Shown one piece after another: positions 12,888 to 24,049 of a stretch of 64,000 nucleotides of DNA. The position numbers and the translations under genes are program-made. The stretch covers positions 53,610,709-53,674,708 of the forward strand of contig NC_079202.1 in NCBI RefSeq assembly GCF_026745355.1, written 5' to 3'. Position 1 is the stretch's first letter; each line of letters begins with the position of its first letter. The notes below the pieces were generated by a model, which saw only the letters and a program-made list of their open reading frames with translations, was not told the DNA's origin and ran no database searches. Source of the DNA: Beta vulgaris subsp. vulgaris (taxonomy: Eukaryota; Streptophyta; Magnoliopsida; Caryophyllales; Amaranthaceae).

Positions 12888-15175
12888 ATGGGAGAATCGT
12901 CCGAGTCGGTGACACCTCCGACCTCACCTCCCTACAATCGGTTCGAGGAGGTGAGGGGGATGGGAATAACGTTGGTGTCGACCTTAATAAGTTGCCCCGA
13001 CCCCTCGGCCGTTCCTGACGCGGTTCTGCTTCCGAGCCCCTCATCGTCACTAGAGGAAGAGGCCGAGGACGCTGTTCCCTTCCCTTGGGAAGTGTCCCTG
13101 GCCTTTTCTTCTAAAGCCAGTTACTTAGATAAATACCTTGCTGATGGTGTAGTGAGGGTGACGATGTCGGATAGCGAAGATGTGTCAACCTCTGGCCGAC
13201 CGGAGTTTCCTGACCCGGATCCGAAGGGAGGACCGGGGTCCAAATTTCCGCTCCCTGCTTTGATGAAGGCCATCCTTGAGGACCCGAGGGGGCAGGCTGC
13301 AAGGTTTCAGATAAGGGACCCGTATATGCTTGTCCGACCAGAGGCCCATCATACTGTTCTCACTCCCCCGGGCTGTACTGCGGTTTATTACAAATCCATG
13401 GAGATGGGGCTCCGGTTTCCATTGACGTCCTTTGTGAAGGAACTCCTCAACGCCTACAATCTGTGTATAAGCCAAATCTCCCCGAACTCTTGGGGAAGTA
13501 TTGTTGCTGTTCAGACAGTATGCGCTATGCTGAGCGTCCGACCAACCATCCGGCTATGGCGTAATATGTTTAAGCTGGTCGAGATGTCGGCTGGGGACAA
13601 TGGACCAGGATGGTGGTATTTTCAAGCCCGACAGGGCTACAAGGTGGTGCTTGACTTGCCCACTTCTCAGAAAGGGTTTAGAAGAGAGTTTGCCTTCATC
13701 TTTTTCGGAGGGGACTGGGGGATCCCTACAGTCCGACCGGATGTCGAACCCAACCACGAGCTCAACTTTAGGGTTCCGGAGATGTCCGAGGAGGAAGCCA
13801 TTGCGGCTATTTACTTACAAACCGAGGCCCAAATAGTTCAAGGAGGGGAGGTTTACGTGGCCAGTAATTGGATTCCGAGCTGCCGCCTATTCAAGAGCGA
13901 GCACTTGCTCTCTGCGGTCGGGCTGAGCCGGACATTTCCCCGGGGTAATCGGCCGAGGGGGTTGTTTAAATTGTTTTTGTTTACACTTGCAATTTCTCAC
14001 ATTTGGTTCTCTTTGCAGCTTGCTCCTTGACGCGTCTTTTGGAATCCGACCCCGAAATGGCTGAGAAGTTAAACTACGCTGCAATGAGGGCGGCCCAGCT
14101 CAAAGCCGAGTTGAAGGCCAAGAAAATCGGAGTTCCCAACCCTCCAAAGGTATGTCTCGGGTTTTAGCCGAGTACTTTTCTTGCTAGTTCCGAGCTGATC
14201 TTGAAACTTTGCAGGATCCGTCGAAGCCCAAGGCTTCCAAGAAGAGGAAAGAGCGGGATCCTCAAAAAGTGGCCAAGACTGAGAAGGCGTTGGCCAAGTC
14301 CCAGGACGAAAAGGCTAAAAAGGCCAAATCAGTCGAAGTCAATAGTCCCCGACCGGAGGAGCGGGCAGACAGGTCTGAGGGGACTCGGATTTCGGTCCAC
14401 TCTGAAGATTTCCGACCTGTCCAGAGCCCTCAATATACACCGGCCACTCCTCGCCATCATGATGACCCGGAGGAGCTCAACCTCGCGTTGGCCAAACCAT
14501 TCGCAGAATTGGATGCCCACGGGCTCGACACCCGCTGGATGAACGCGGTCGAGTGCCTGTACAGTCCCACCGACCGGGAGTACATTGCGCAGTCTAGCGG
14601 CCCGGAGGAGACAAACGACCTCTTCCGCAGCTGGGTTGAGGTGAGCCCCTTTCGCTTTTAACTTCGCTATATTTTTTTTTTCTTGCCAAGTACTGACTGA
14701 ATCTCTGTTATCGTAGTTCTCTGCTCGGCTTGTCAATGTGGCTCGGAACAAAGTGCACTTGGCCGACAAGGTCTCCGACTTGGAGGCTCGAGGCAAGAAG
14801 CAATATGAGGAGCTCCGCGCTGCCAAGGAGGGCCAAAGGATAGCTGAAGCCGACCTCGTCAATGCCAAACGCTGCATCGACCGGGACCAAAAGGACTTCA
14901 AGGCCGAGCGGGAGCAGTGGGACTTGGCTAAGCAGAAACTCATCAAGGAGAGGGATGAGGCTGTGATTGCCAAGACTGCTGCCGAGGCCCGAGTGGTGGA
15001 GACGGAGAGCCAAATCACCCAGCTGCGATTCCAACTTGCCGAGCTGGAGAAGGCTCCCAAGACCGAGGACCAATGGTTTGCGGGTTGGAAAGAGACCAAG
15101 GCCTGCGAACTGTTCGTCAACGAGGTCGGATCTACCGCCCAGCAGATGGGGGTAGATGGCCCCTTAAGAGGATGA
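12888..15175 (+). CDS. Spliced antisense gene of the Tat element (gypsy-type Transposase_28-like, coiled-coil)
   Basis: A gene on the strand opposite to gag-pol. Predicted exons are 12888-13944, 14019-14149, 14215-14640 and 14717-15175. All introns are GT-AG, 65-76 bp long, and reading phase is kept at every junction (690 codons). Residues about 130-300 resemble the plant domain catalogued as putative gypsy-type transposon (Pfam Transposase_28), around RFPLTSFVKELLNAY and WWYFQARQGY. Exon 3 is lysine-rich near its start. Exon 4 is a long charged helix, likely a coiled coil. Function is unknown; despite the domain name, no catalytic motif is visible. After the stop at 15173-15175 a different frame continues to 15429 with an acidic tail, so this copy may have a frameshift near 15150-15165. 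The start Met is chosen because upstream codons in the same frame look non-coding. Extra ORFs in Tat elements are known; the exon structure here is my reading. Confidence 0.7.
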
Positions 15176-15429
15176 AAGCGGCCCTGGAGAGATCGCATCC
15201 CTCTCTTCCTTGGTCCGAGGTCATGGGGAGCTACGAAGCTCTCCTGAAGGAGGAGGATCAGGCCATCCTCTCGGAATTGCATATTGGCCTCTCGGATGAT
15301 GACGATGATGGTGATGAAGAGGATGTGGAGGAAGAGGCGGTGGCTGACGAGGGACAAGACCAAGGGGTGGCCAGGTCCGAGGAGCATCATGGAAGCACCA
15401 ATGATCCGACCGACGCCCCTGCAGCTTAG
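15176..15429 (+). pseudogene. Displaced C-terminal part of the antisense gene
   Basis: The frame shifted relative to exon 4 encodes RMKAALERSHPSLPW, then a strongly acidic run (DDDDDGDEEDVEEE near 15290-15340), ending at 15429. It reads like the natural C-terminus of the preceding protein, separated by a one- or two-base change near 15150-15165. The gap is too short for an intron. Confidence 0.55.
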
Positions 15430-16085
15430 GCTTTGTTTTGACTTGTATTTTGTTTTTCTTTTTGCTCTTAGCCTTGGTAGTACCAAGGTTTTAGGATGTA
15501 ATATTTTTCTAACTTTAATGAAAAGTCTTCTTTATTTTATCCGAGCACCTTTTATTATTGTCGATTGCAATTTTTGCTTCAAATATAGATTCTCGAACTG
15601 GTTAAGTTTAACTCGAATTTAACTCGGATTTAACTCGAACCACTTGTGGTTGAAACTGGTTAAGTTACGAAGAATATAGTTGTTCGGACTAGATTCGAGC
15701 ACTCGAAACTGGTTAAGTTTAATTCGAACAATTGAAATGACTGGTTAAGTCTTTTTATTAACTTAGAAGATTGACTGGTTAAGTCTTACAAACCGAGTGA
15801 CTACATGCCACGTCTGGCCAGTATCTCGGCTATATGCCCCTAATTGCAATTGACTATACATATATTTCTTTAGGTTGTCCAGATTCCATGGCCGAGCAAG
15901 TGGTATGCCTTCGGATTTTCGAGCTGAAATGTACCAGGCTTGATAACTTTGGTTACTTTGTAAGGACATCCCAGTTGGCCCCTAGCTTGCCTTTCAGATG
16001 TGATAGCCCCGTAGCTTCGACTTTCCTGACCACCCAATCTCCGAGCTGGATCGGCCTTGACTTGACTCGACGATTGAACTGCGAG
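15430..16085. other. Junction between convergent antisense gene and pol
   Basis: Non-coding DNA where the plus-strand gene and the minus-strand pol meet tail to tail. It contains several scattered copies of ctggttaagtt with surrounding ctcgaa motifs (about 15595-15790). These could be decayed short repeats. Poly(A) signals for either gene were not pinned down. Confidence 0.4.
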
Positions 16086-19000
16086 TTACTCTTTGTTGTA
16101 GCGGATCGACCTTAACAATGAGTTGCCCCTTGTTTCTGGCAGCAGGTCGAGGTTGACAGGCTTTTCTTCTTCATTTTGCTCGAAGTCATAAAAGGTGATC
16201 CGAGGCGATGGGATACCGACCTCTACGGGCAGTACTGCCTCACTACCATAGACCAGTCCGAACGGGGAGTGTCCCGTTGCTTCCTTTACCGTTGTCCGAG
16301 CAGACCAAAGACTCCAGGTAGGTCGTCCACCCAAGCCCCTTTCGCTGCGTCAAGGGATTTTTTGATCCCCTTGAGCACTATCTTATTAGCTGCTTCGCTT
16401 GGCCGTTAGTTTGTGGTCGGGAACGGCAGAGAATCTGGTCTGTATTCCAAAACGGGCACAATATTCCCGAGTTGGTCCACTGTTGAACTGCCGACCATTG
16501 TCCGAGACCAGGGCTCGGGGCACTCCAAACCTTGTGATTATGTTCCTCCAGATGAAGGCTTGGACTTGTTTGTCAGTGATGGAGGCAAGGGGTTCGGCTT
16601 CAGTCCACTTGGTGAAATAGTCTATGGCCACTATCAAAAACTTCCGCTGACCCGATGCTGGTGGGAATGGGCCGAGCAGGTCCATGCCCCATTTGTCAAA
16701 CGGTAGAACTGCTTGAATGGGGTTGAGGGGGGTAGCTGGGGATCTGGGAATATCCGAATGGATTTGGCAAGATGGGCATCTTTCACCAATTCTTGTGCAT
16801 CTGCCTTGAGGGTAGGCCAGTAATACCCAGCCCTTAGAGCTTTTCCTGCTATGGTTCTCCCCCTTGATGGCTACTACACGCCCCTTGGTGTATTTCCCTT
16901 AGGATGTAATTTCCCTCTTCAGGGGTTACGCATTTCAGCAATGGGTGCGTGTATGACTTCTTGTAGAGCTGCTCGTCATGCCATAAGAACCAACCTGCTC
17001 GGTGCTTGATCCTTTCGGCTTCTTTGACATCTGTTGGGAGGACTCCATCCCTTAAGTATCCGACCACCTCATCCATCCAAGTGGCCGTTCGGTCTAGAAT
17101 CAGCTGTTCTTTGGCATTGATGCTGGGCTGGCGAAGCACCTCCCACATGATAGTCCGAGGGGCTGACCCCTCTGCTGAACTAGCCATACGAGCCAGGGCG
17201 TCGGCTTGCTGATTCTCCGACCTGGGTATGTGGCTGATGCGGAAATGGGAGAGTTTTTTGATGGACTCTTGTGCCTTAGCCAGATACATCCTCATATTGT
17301 CCTCCTTGGCCTCGTACTCCCCGGAGACCTGACCCACATAAGCTGTGAGTCTGATCGGGCCTCAATGGCCGTGGCTCCTGCAAGAATGCACAGCTGAAGT
17401 CCGAGGATGAGTGCCTCATATTCGCTTCATTGTTCGACCCCAGGAACTCGAATTTGATTGCATACTCCATTTTTTCTCCGACCGGGGGCTTAAGCACTAG
17501 CCCCGCCCCACATCCTGACTTGGTGGAAGAAGCCATCCACGTATAGCTCCCACTCTTCATTCTGGCCGACCGGGGCCGAGTTGTGCATTCAGTTATGAAG
17601 TCCGCCAAGGCTTGAGCTTTGATGGCCCTTCTGGGCTCATATTCCAGGCCGAAATCAGCCAACTGGTCAGCCCAATCAGTCATCCGACTGGAGTGGTTCC
17701 TGCTTTCTATGACCTTGCGGAGAGGCTGTCCGGTAAGGACCTTGATTTGATGGGCTTGGAAGTATGGTTTCAGCTTTCTGCTTGCCATGACGAGGGCGAA
17801 GACCATCTTCTCCACCTCACTATATTTTGCTTCTGCCCCTCGGAAGGCATGGCTTATGAAGTAGACCGGGTGTTGCGTCCCTTCCCTTTCGGCTACCAGA
17901 ACGCACTTAGGGCGTATTCGGATACGGCCAAGTAACAAACAATGTTTCCCCCGGCAAGGGGGACATGAGCTTGGGAAGAGTTGATAGATGAAGTTGAGGG
18001 AGGCGAAGGCTTTCAGCTTCTTCGTCCCATCGAATTCTTTTCTCTTAAGGGCCTTGAAAAAGAATAGGCTCTTATCAGCCGACCGTGATAGGAATCGCCC
18101 AGGGCAGCTAGACATCCGGTTAGGCGCTGCACTTCCCTGACGTTCCGGGGGGATTTCATTTCCAGAACTGCCTTGATCTTGTCGGGGTTGGCCTCAATAC
18201 CCCTTTCATCTACCAGAAATCCGAGGCACTTACCCCCTTTCACTCCGAAGACGCACTTTTTAGGATTGAGCATCATACGATACTTCCTCAGTGTGCTCAG
18301 CGTCTCCCTCAGGTCGTCCGGATGATCAGAGTGGGCCTTGCTTTTGACGATCATGTCGTCAACATATACCTCGATGTTCCGACCCAACTGATCACTGAAA
18401 ATTTTATTAACTGTCCGCTGGTAGGTGGCTCCGGCATTTTTCAGTCCGAATGGCATCATTTATAGCAGTATACCCCTTGGGGGTGGTGAAAGCGGTATGA
18501 ATCCGATCATGTTCCGCCATGGGAATTTGGTGATAGCCTGCATTAGCATCCATGAAGCTTAGAAGGGCATGACCAGCTGTCGAATCGACTAACCTGTCTA
18601 TTTTGGGCAGAGGATGGTTGTCTTTCGGACAGGCCTTGTTCAGGTCTGTAAATCCACGCACATGCGCCAAGCCCCACTCGGCTTTTTCACCAGAACTACA
18701 TTAGCTAGCCATTCCGAGTACTGACATTCCTCAATGAATCCTGCCTCGAGCAATTTTTTGACCTCCACTGCGGCAGCTTTGCACCTCTCCGGACCTTGAT
18801 GCCTTAGCTTTTGCTTGACTGGCTTGTATCCCTCTTAATGTTCAGCTCATGACACATAATTTTGGGGTCAAGCCCGGCATCTCTGAGGCCTCATAGGCGA
18901 ACACGTCCTGTATTCCCTGAGCACTTGCACTACTTGTGCTCTTGTTTCTGGGTTTAGGGCCTTGCCCACTCTTACAGTCCGACCGGGTTCTGTCCCGATC

Positions 19001-19619
19001 TCTACTTCTTCGTCTTCCTCAGCTGGCTGAGGTCGTTCGTACTGTTTGGGGTTTTCTGTTATGTACACCCCCAAGTTCCTTGGTGAACTTTCTTCCCTTT
19101 TCCTCTTCTTCGAGTCCTCTTGGACGTCGATCTCAGTTCTGCTCTTTAAGCTATTAACATAGCATTCTCGTCCAGCCTGTTGATCTCCCTGAATTTTTCC
19201 GACCTTCCCCTCATCTGTTTCGAACTGCATGAGGAGTTGGTACGTGGAGATAGCAGCTTTTGTTTTGTTCAGAGTGGGTCGCCCCATTATTATGTTGTAT
19301 GGGAGGGGGATGTCGACCACTAGAAAGTCGATCGGTAGGCTTCTGCCTTTGCCTTTCTCACCATCCGGGTAGGGAGCTTTATCGATCCCACAGGTTGCAC
19401 AGAGTTACCCCCGAAGCCTATGAGTGGCTGGTCGAGTGGTATGACATCCTGTTCGCTGTATTTCAGCTTTTTCAGGCATTCTAGAGTTATGATGTCAGCG
19501 GACGACCCACTATCAACCAAGACTCGCCTTACCCGGGAGTTGGCTACCTTGAGCTCGATGACCAGGGGGTCATCATGGGGTACGCTGACTGGTCGACTGG
19601 ATTCCCCGAAGGTCATCAC
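16086..19619 (-). pseudogene. Tat pol: protease, reverse transcriptase, dual RNase H, integrase; broken
   Basis: Pol domains occur in the expected Ty3/gypsy order but in many frames. Protease: VDSGSSADI in 19320-19619, with YNIIMGRPTLN after 19320. Reverse transcriptase: DLNKACPKD and MDANAGYHQI in 18407-18670, then catalytic YVDDM at 18352-18366. RNase H: YFISHAFRGAEAKYSEVEK and neighbours in 17276-18115. A second RNase H piece spans the end of that ORF and VSGEYEAKEDNM near 17325, with SENQQADALARMAS after it. Integrase: zinc-binding part up to about 16860, then MDLLGPFPPASG and LVSDNGRQFNSG in 16386-16685, and a C-terminal part to 16086. At least five frame breaks are needed to join the pieces, so this copy makes no functional Pol. 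The dual RNase H places it in the Tat lineage. Confidence 0.85.
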
Positions 19620-19834
19620 AGGACAATCCGACCGGCTTGGTTTGACCTCGAGTACTTGGTGCTTGAGGTTTTGGAGATGAGCTTTCCTGGCTCGGCCGGT
19701 TAGGCCCCCGAAGCGAAGCCACCCGAGATGACCCCAATGTAGCCTTCAGTGTCCCCACTATGGACTGACCGACCTTCTGCTTCCCCTTCTCTCACTCGTG
19801 TGCTTGAGGTAGCGGTTCAGCTTCCCCTGGTCAG

Positions 19835-21366
19835 CTAGATTGTCCAACCTTTCTTCAGTTCCCTACAATCTTTTGTGGTATGACCACATTCCCGGTGGTA
19901 CTCGCACCACTGGCTTTTGTCCCTCCGGTAAGCTGAGGTCCGGATGGGTTGGGGATTGGGCAGCATGGACTTGTGCTTGATGTCCAGGTATATTTCTCTT
20001 CTGTTTTTATTGAAACGAGGGTCGTTTCCATGATCAGTGAACCTATCCGACCTACCGCCCGTTTTCTGCTGTTTGGGCTGATCTCTGTTGTTTCCTTCTT
20101 CCTTTCTCTTCTTACTTCCCTCTTCCGAGTGGCGGCAAATATCCGCCGCTTGGATGAATCTTTGAGCCTTTGCCATGGCCTCTGAGAAGGTTTTGACCTC
20201 ACTTTCAGCCAATGTCCATCTTAGCCGGCCAGGTTGTAATCCGGACATGAGAGCAGCAAAGGCCACAGCATCTTGTAGTCGGATACTTTAGGGACTCCTC
20301 ATTGAATCTTTTTATGTAGTCGGCAGACTTTCGTTTTTCTCTTGCTTGACCCCCATGAGGTGCAAGCTAGTTTTCTTCTGCCTCTTTCCGGCCACGAACT
20401 GATGGGTAAACATATCCTCGAGTACGGTGAAGTCGGTGATGATTCCGGCCGGCAATTCTTGAAACCAATTCAGCGCGAGACCTTTCAGTGTGGTAGGGAA
20501 GAACCGACACCATGTGGCCTCACAGCTGGTCTGCACACTCATCTGGGCCTTATACGTGGCCATATGATCTTCCGGGTCGGTTAGGCCCGCGAATGGTTCA
20601 ATAAGTGGCGTTTTGACTTTCCCCTGGGTAGGGTGTCAATGATTTCTCGACTGAACGGGGTCATGAATTTGAGACTCCCGCTGCCGAGCTTTAGCGGTTT
20701 GGACTGAGCGGAGTCACCGTGCCCCTCACGCTGAGCAGCCTTACGATCTAGGAACTGACGAGCATCATATCCCTGACTGCGGCGTTTCTCGTTGAGGATA
20801 TTCCGAGCGTCTTCCGGTTTGCGGCCAGGATTTCCCCTTGGCGATCTGGAGACATGGGTCTCCTCCCTCCGGAGAGCTGCTTCCCGAGGCGCCGACCTCT
20901 CGCCCCCAGGTGGGCGCTCATCTTGCCGAGAGGGGGGCCTTTGAGACTGAGTTCTCTCCTTAGCAGCTGACCTTTGCCGGTTAGGCTGGTCACGAAGGGA
21001 GCGAGGGTTTCGCTCTTCCCTATGAGAGGGTCTCTGGATATTGTCCTCACGTTGCTGGAGGTTGAGCTGGTTGTGCCCTTGCCCCTGCTGGAGAGTGGTC
21101 AGCATCTGCATAATGCTTTGTTGCAATGTTTGTTGCAGCTGAGCTGCTATGAGCGCAATGTCAGCTGTGAGTAGAGGCTGGGGGTCAGCGCGTTGTATTT
21201 CTCGAGAGGGAGAAGGCTGAAGTTCCTGGGAGAGCTCCAGGTTAGGGTCCAGTGTATGAACCGATGGGGATCTAGTTCGTGCTGACCTCCTTGGTTGGGG
21301 TGAGGGTTCCCTCTCAGTTTGTTGAGGTTGGGTAGATCTGTTACGGGCGTTCTTGGAAGGTGCCAT
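19835..21366 (-). pseudogene. Tat gag: capsid and nucleocapsid; broken
   Basis: The structural polyprotein that packages element RNA. The N-terminal piece (20581-21366) is Q-, R- and S-rich. A retrotransposon capsid segment with WFQELPAGII lies in 20312-20563. The C-terminal piece (19835-20266) ends with the zinc knuckle CEYHRECGHTTKDC, whose spacing is typical of Tat elements. The three pieces are in different frames, so it cannot be translated whole. Confidence 0.8.
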
Positions 21367-21441
21367 GGCTGACTAGCACTGCGATTAAGTCCTGAGTAGC
21401 AAGAGTCTTTCGAAATGGTGGCGAAGTAACTTTTTGTACTA

Positions 21442-21459
21442 TCCCCACAGACGGCGCCA
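21442..21459 (-). other. Primer binding site of the Tat element (tRNA-Asp type)
   Basis: On the minus strand TGGCGCCGTCTGTGGGGA, three bases inside the 5' LTR. TGGCGCC matches the 3' end of plant tRNA-Asp; the rest matches only partly. Confidence 0.7.
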
Positions 21460-21462
21460 AAC

Positions 21463-21867
21463 TGTTTCTGTCTAGAAATTAAGGTTAATGGTCTGTGCTG
21501 AACAAGTCCCTAAGTCCGAGCTGGGCTGGTTATCAGTTCACCGGAAACCTGCAAAACACAGACAAACTACCCCGGGGGTTGTTCCGGGATCGCCCCTCCG
21601 ACGCTCAAGTCAGTTGATGAATGAGGTAGAGAGAGAGTCTAGAGTGAGAAGCTCAAGTTAGTTAGGTGAGTATTCAATACCTTTGCATTGATGGGACAAG
21701 AGGTATTTATAGTGGTGAGAATTTCCATAAAGTGGTGTGCTGGACAAGACAGCTCACTTGGGGATTGGTGATACCTTTTCATTGGATGATTCTGGTGGGA
21801 CCCACGATCCTTAGGTGGCGGTGCCACGCGGCATGATTTCCTTGGAGGGATTTAATGGGCCCAAACA
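21463..21867 (-). repeat. 5' LTR of the Tat element
   Basis: A 405-bp LTR next to the primer site, nearly identical to 10698-11102. The TATAAA box for element transcription is at 21706-21711 on the minus strand. Confidence 0.95.
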
Positions 21868-21914
21868 GCTGCGTATGGGTAAAACCACAGCAATAAGCAA
21901 AATTTTTACTAGTG
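21868..21914. mobile_element. CACTA-like right terminus, part 2
   Basis: It begins with the GCTGC duplication and continues the repeats interrupted at 10697 (aaaaccacagcaataagc). It ends ttttactagtg, so the inverse starts CACTAGTAAAA, the signature of a CACTA (En/Spm) terminus. Confidence 0.55.
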
Positions 21915-22230
21915 TCTAATCCCCCTATCCCTTTCTTTGTATTGCCTTAGCTTCATGGCTCATATGGATAAAAAAACATAATATGTGAGAGATAGTCATA
22001 TAAGAATTAAGAATAAGACTATTGGAATTTGTTGAACTTTTGTCTCATAAGTCTAAGATTAGCTAGAATGTCACAATTTTGATCTTTGAATAGTTACCAC
22101 CTTTTGTAGATAAGTTTTATCTCATACATCTAGTAGATCGAGCCTGTAATTGTATTATTTTATGTGCCCAGTTCCCACACATAACCAACTAAAATTTAGC
22201 TAGATATATAGGCTCTTTCATTGTATAATA
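21915..22230. other. Spacer, nothing recognised
   Basis: AT-rich DNA with no gene or element that I can support. Confidence 0.5.
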
Positions 22231-24049
22231 TACAGTCAGTATCGGAGTTAAGTACTCAATAGGGTATTAAACTTTGTCTTTTTTTCCAGTTTGGGTACTC
22301 AACTTTCAAAAGTTTCGGTTTGAATACTCAAAACTAACAGATGTTAGTTTGGTACTGATCTTTGCAAAGTAATCGTTATCAGCACAAAAAAAAGGATAAT
22401 TGTGACGTGGCATAAAATTAGTTAATTCAATCCATTAAAATTTCAGCACAATTCTTCAACTGTAAAAAAATCAGATACACATTGAAAAAATTAAATAGGC
22501 CAAACTGAACCATAGCCACAAAAGTAATTGAACATCCAAAAAATCCAACACCTTGTAAAAATTGTCATATTTTTGGAGCTAGCTAAAACATGCAGACATT
22601 TTAATTCATATAATTCTAAGTTCCCAAATCTATCACATAGTTAGACATTTACAAATCGAGTAAAGTAATTGTTTAAGTTCTATTGTTCACCCCAAAAAAA
22701 AACAAAAAACCATTAGTATTTGCGTTTGAGTTAGCATGGAGAATGGAGAGGTTGATGATTCTGGTCGCTTTTCTATTGAGCAACTACTGTTGGAAGTCTG
22801 CTAGCTACAAGAAGATACAAAAATAAGTTGAAAAGTGATTTCTATTCACAGATGTACTCCCTCCGTTTCCTAAAGATCTTCCCTCTTTCCGTTTAAGGGT
22901 GTTTCCAAAAGATCTTCCCTCTTTTGCTTTATTCCTTATTTGGCAAAACAAATTTCCCTATTTACCCTCTCATTTCACTATCATATGGTCCACCATTACA
23001 TCATTAATTCAATTTTACTCCCTTTCTCTCTCCTACTTTAACCCCTTTTTATTTGTTTATTTATTTTAACCCCTTTCTCTCTCCTACTTTACTCACACCA
23101 TGCCCCACACAACTTGATTTTCCTTGGTATCTGCAGGAACAGTAAATGGGAAGATCTTTAGGAAACGGAGGGAGTATATATCTAATTGCCCTAGTTTCAA
23201 ACTAATTTGTCATATCAAAGAGTGTTGCGGGAATGACTATTCTGAAACCTACGTATTCCAATTACATGTTTTCAATGACCAAAAACAGCAAGTGACAATC
23301 AATCCTAGGGAGTTATAGAGGCAAATGTTTGCACTTCACAACAATTAGTTCTTATAGCAGTTCACACAACAATGCAACACTAAATTTGCACTAATTATCC
23401 TTAGTGTTGGGCTCACTAATTATCCCCTTTTCCTTAGATTTTTGAAGAGAACCCCTAGTTCTAGGTTTAAGTTCAGGGGACTTACAAGAAGGGGTGTTAA
23501 ACACTTCCTCAGCCGTTTTCATTACTTTTTTTCAAGGCTTTGAAGGAGGCTTTGCTTAATAAACATCTTCCAAGCAAAAAGGCTTCCATCCGAAATAGTA
23601 TTTTCGAGATTTATGCATACATTCCTTTCCTCCTTTGTTTTCGCAGTAGCGGCTGCGTCTTTTAGGGGTTGAATGTTGATCATCTTTTGATGAGAAGATG
23701 AGGAAAGGGATGGAATTTAACATAGGGAAAAAGATGAACAGAGGAAGGAAGAAGATGGAGAGACTGTAATAATTAAATGAAAAGTGCAAGGAAGGAAGAT
23801 ATGGAGGAGTTCATAAAATCCGCCAAAATATATAGCCTAAATAAGAGTGCAAGTGTTAGGCGGGGGTTCGTGACTTACACGCGCCTAAAAAAATGCTTCA
23901 AACGGCGAATTTTAACAGATTTTCACCAAAAAATAAAGTCCGTCCAATTTGAGTACCCAAACTGAAACTTTTAAAAGTTGATTACCCAAACTGAAACAAA
24001 AGACAAGTTTCGTATCCAGTTCTGTACTTAACTCGTCAATATCGTTTAG
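22231..24049. mobile_element. Long-terminal-inverted-repeat DNA element, about 1.8 kb
   Basis: The left arm (from about 22237: cggagttaagtactc, ccagtttgggtactcaac, aaaagtttcggttt) matches the inverse of the right arm (about 23935-24045) over more than 100 bp with moderate divergence. Such long inverted ends suggest a Mutator-like or related DNA element. A minus-strand ORF at 23556-23789 contains STPKRRSRYC but no recognised domain. A Stowaway MITE sits inside. Exact ends and target duplication were not resolved. Confidence 0.5.
22857..23174. mobile_element. Stowaway MITE (Tc1/mariner type), nested
   Basis: It starts ctccctccgtttcctaaaga and ends with its inverse (tctttaggaaacggagggag). It is 318 bp long and flanked by TA at 22855-22856 and 23175-23176, the Stowaway target duplication. 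It is non-coding. Confidence 0.85.

Larger units (their letters stand above)
10698..21867 (-). mobile_element. Tat-lineage Ty3/gypsy LTR retrotransposon with antisense gene
   Basis: An 11,170-bp element bounded by 405-bp LTRs and a perfect GCTGC duplication. It reads on the minus strand in the order 5' LTR, tRNA-Asp-type primer site, gag, protease, reverse transcriptase, RNase H, a second RNase H, integrase, a plus-strand gene, tandem repeats, 3' LTR. Two RNase H domains and a long 3' region with extra ORFs and tandem repeats are hallmarks of the plant Tat lineage. The LTRs differ at two sites by eye, so insertion was recent, yet gag-pol has many frame breaks. Confidence 0.9.

Noticed and set aside
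14329..15486. Long minus-strand ORF of 385 codons in the Tat element
   Set aside because: It is the reverse of the antisense gene's exons 3-4 and crosses its introns; no domain is seen and codon use follows the plus-strand gene.
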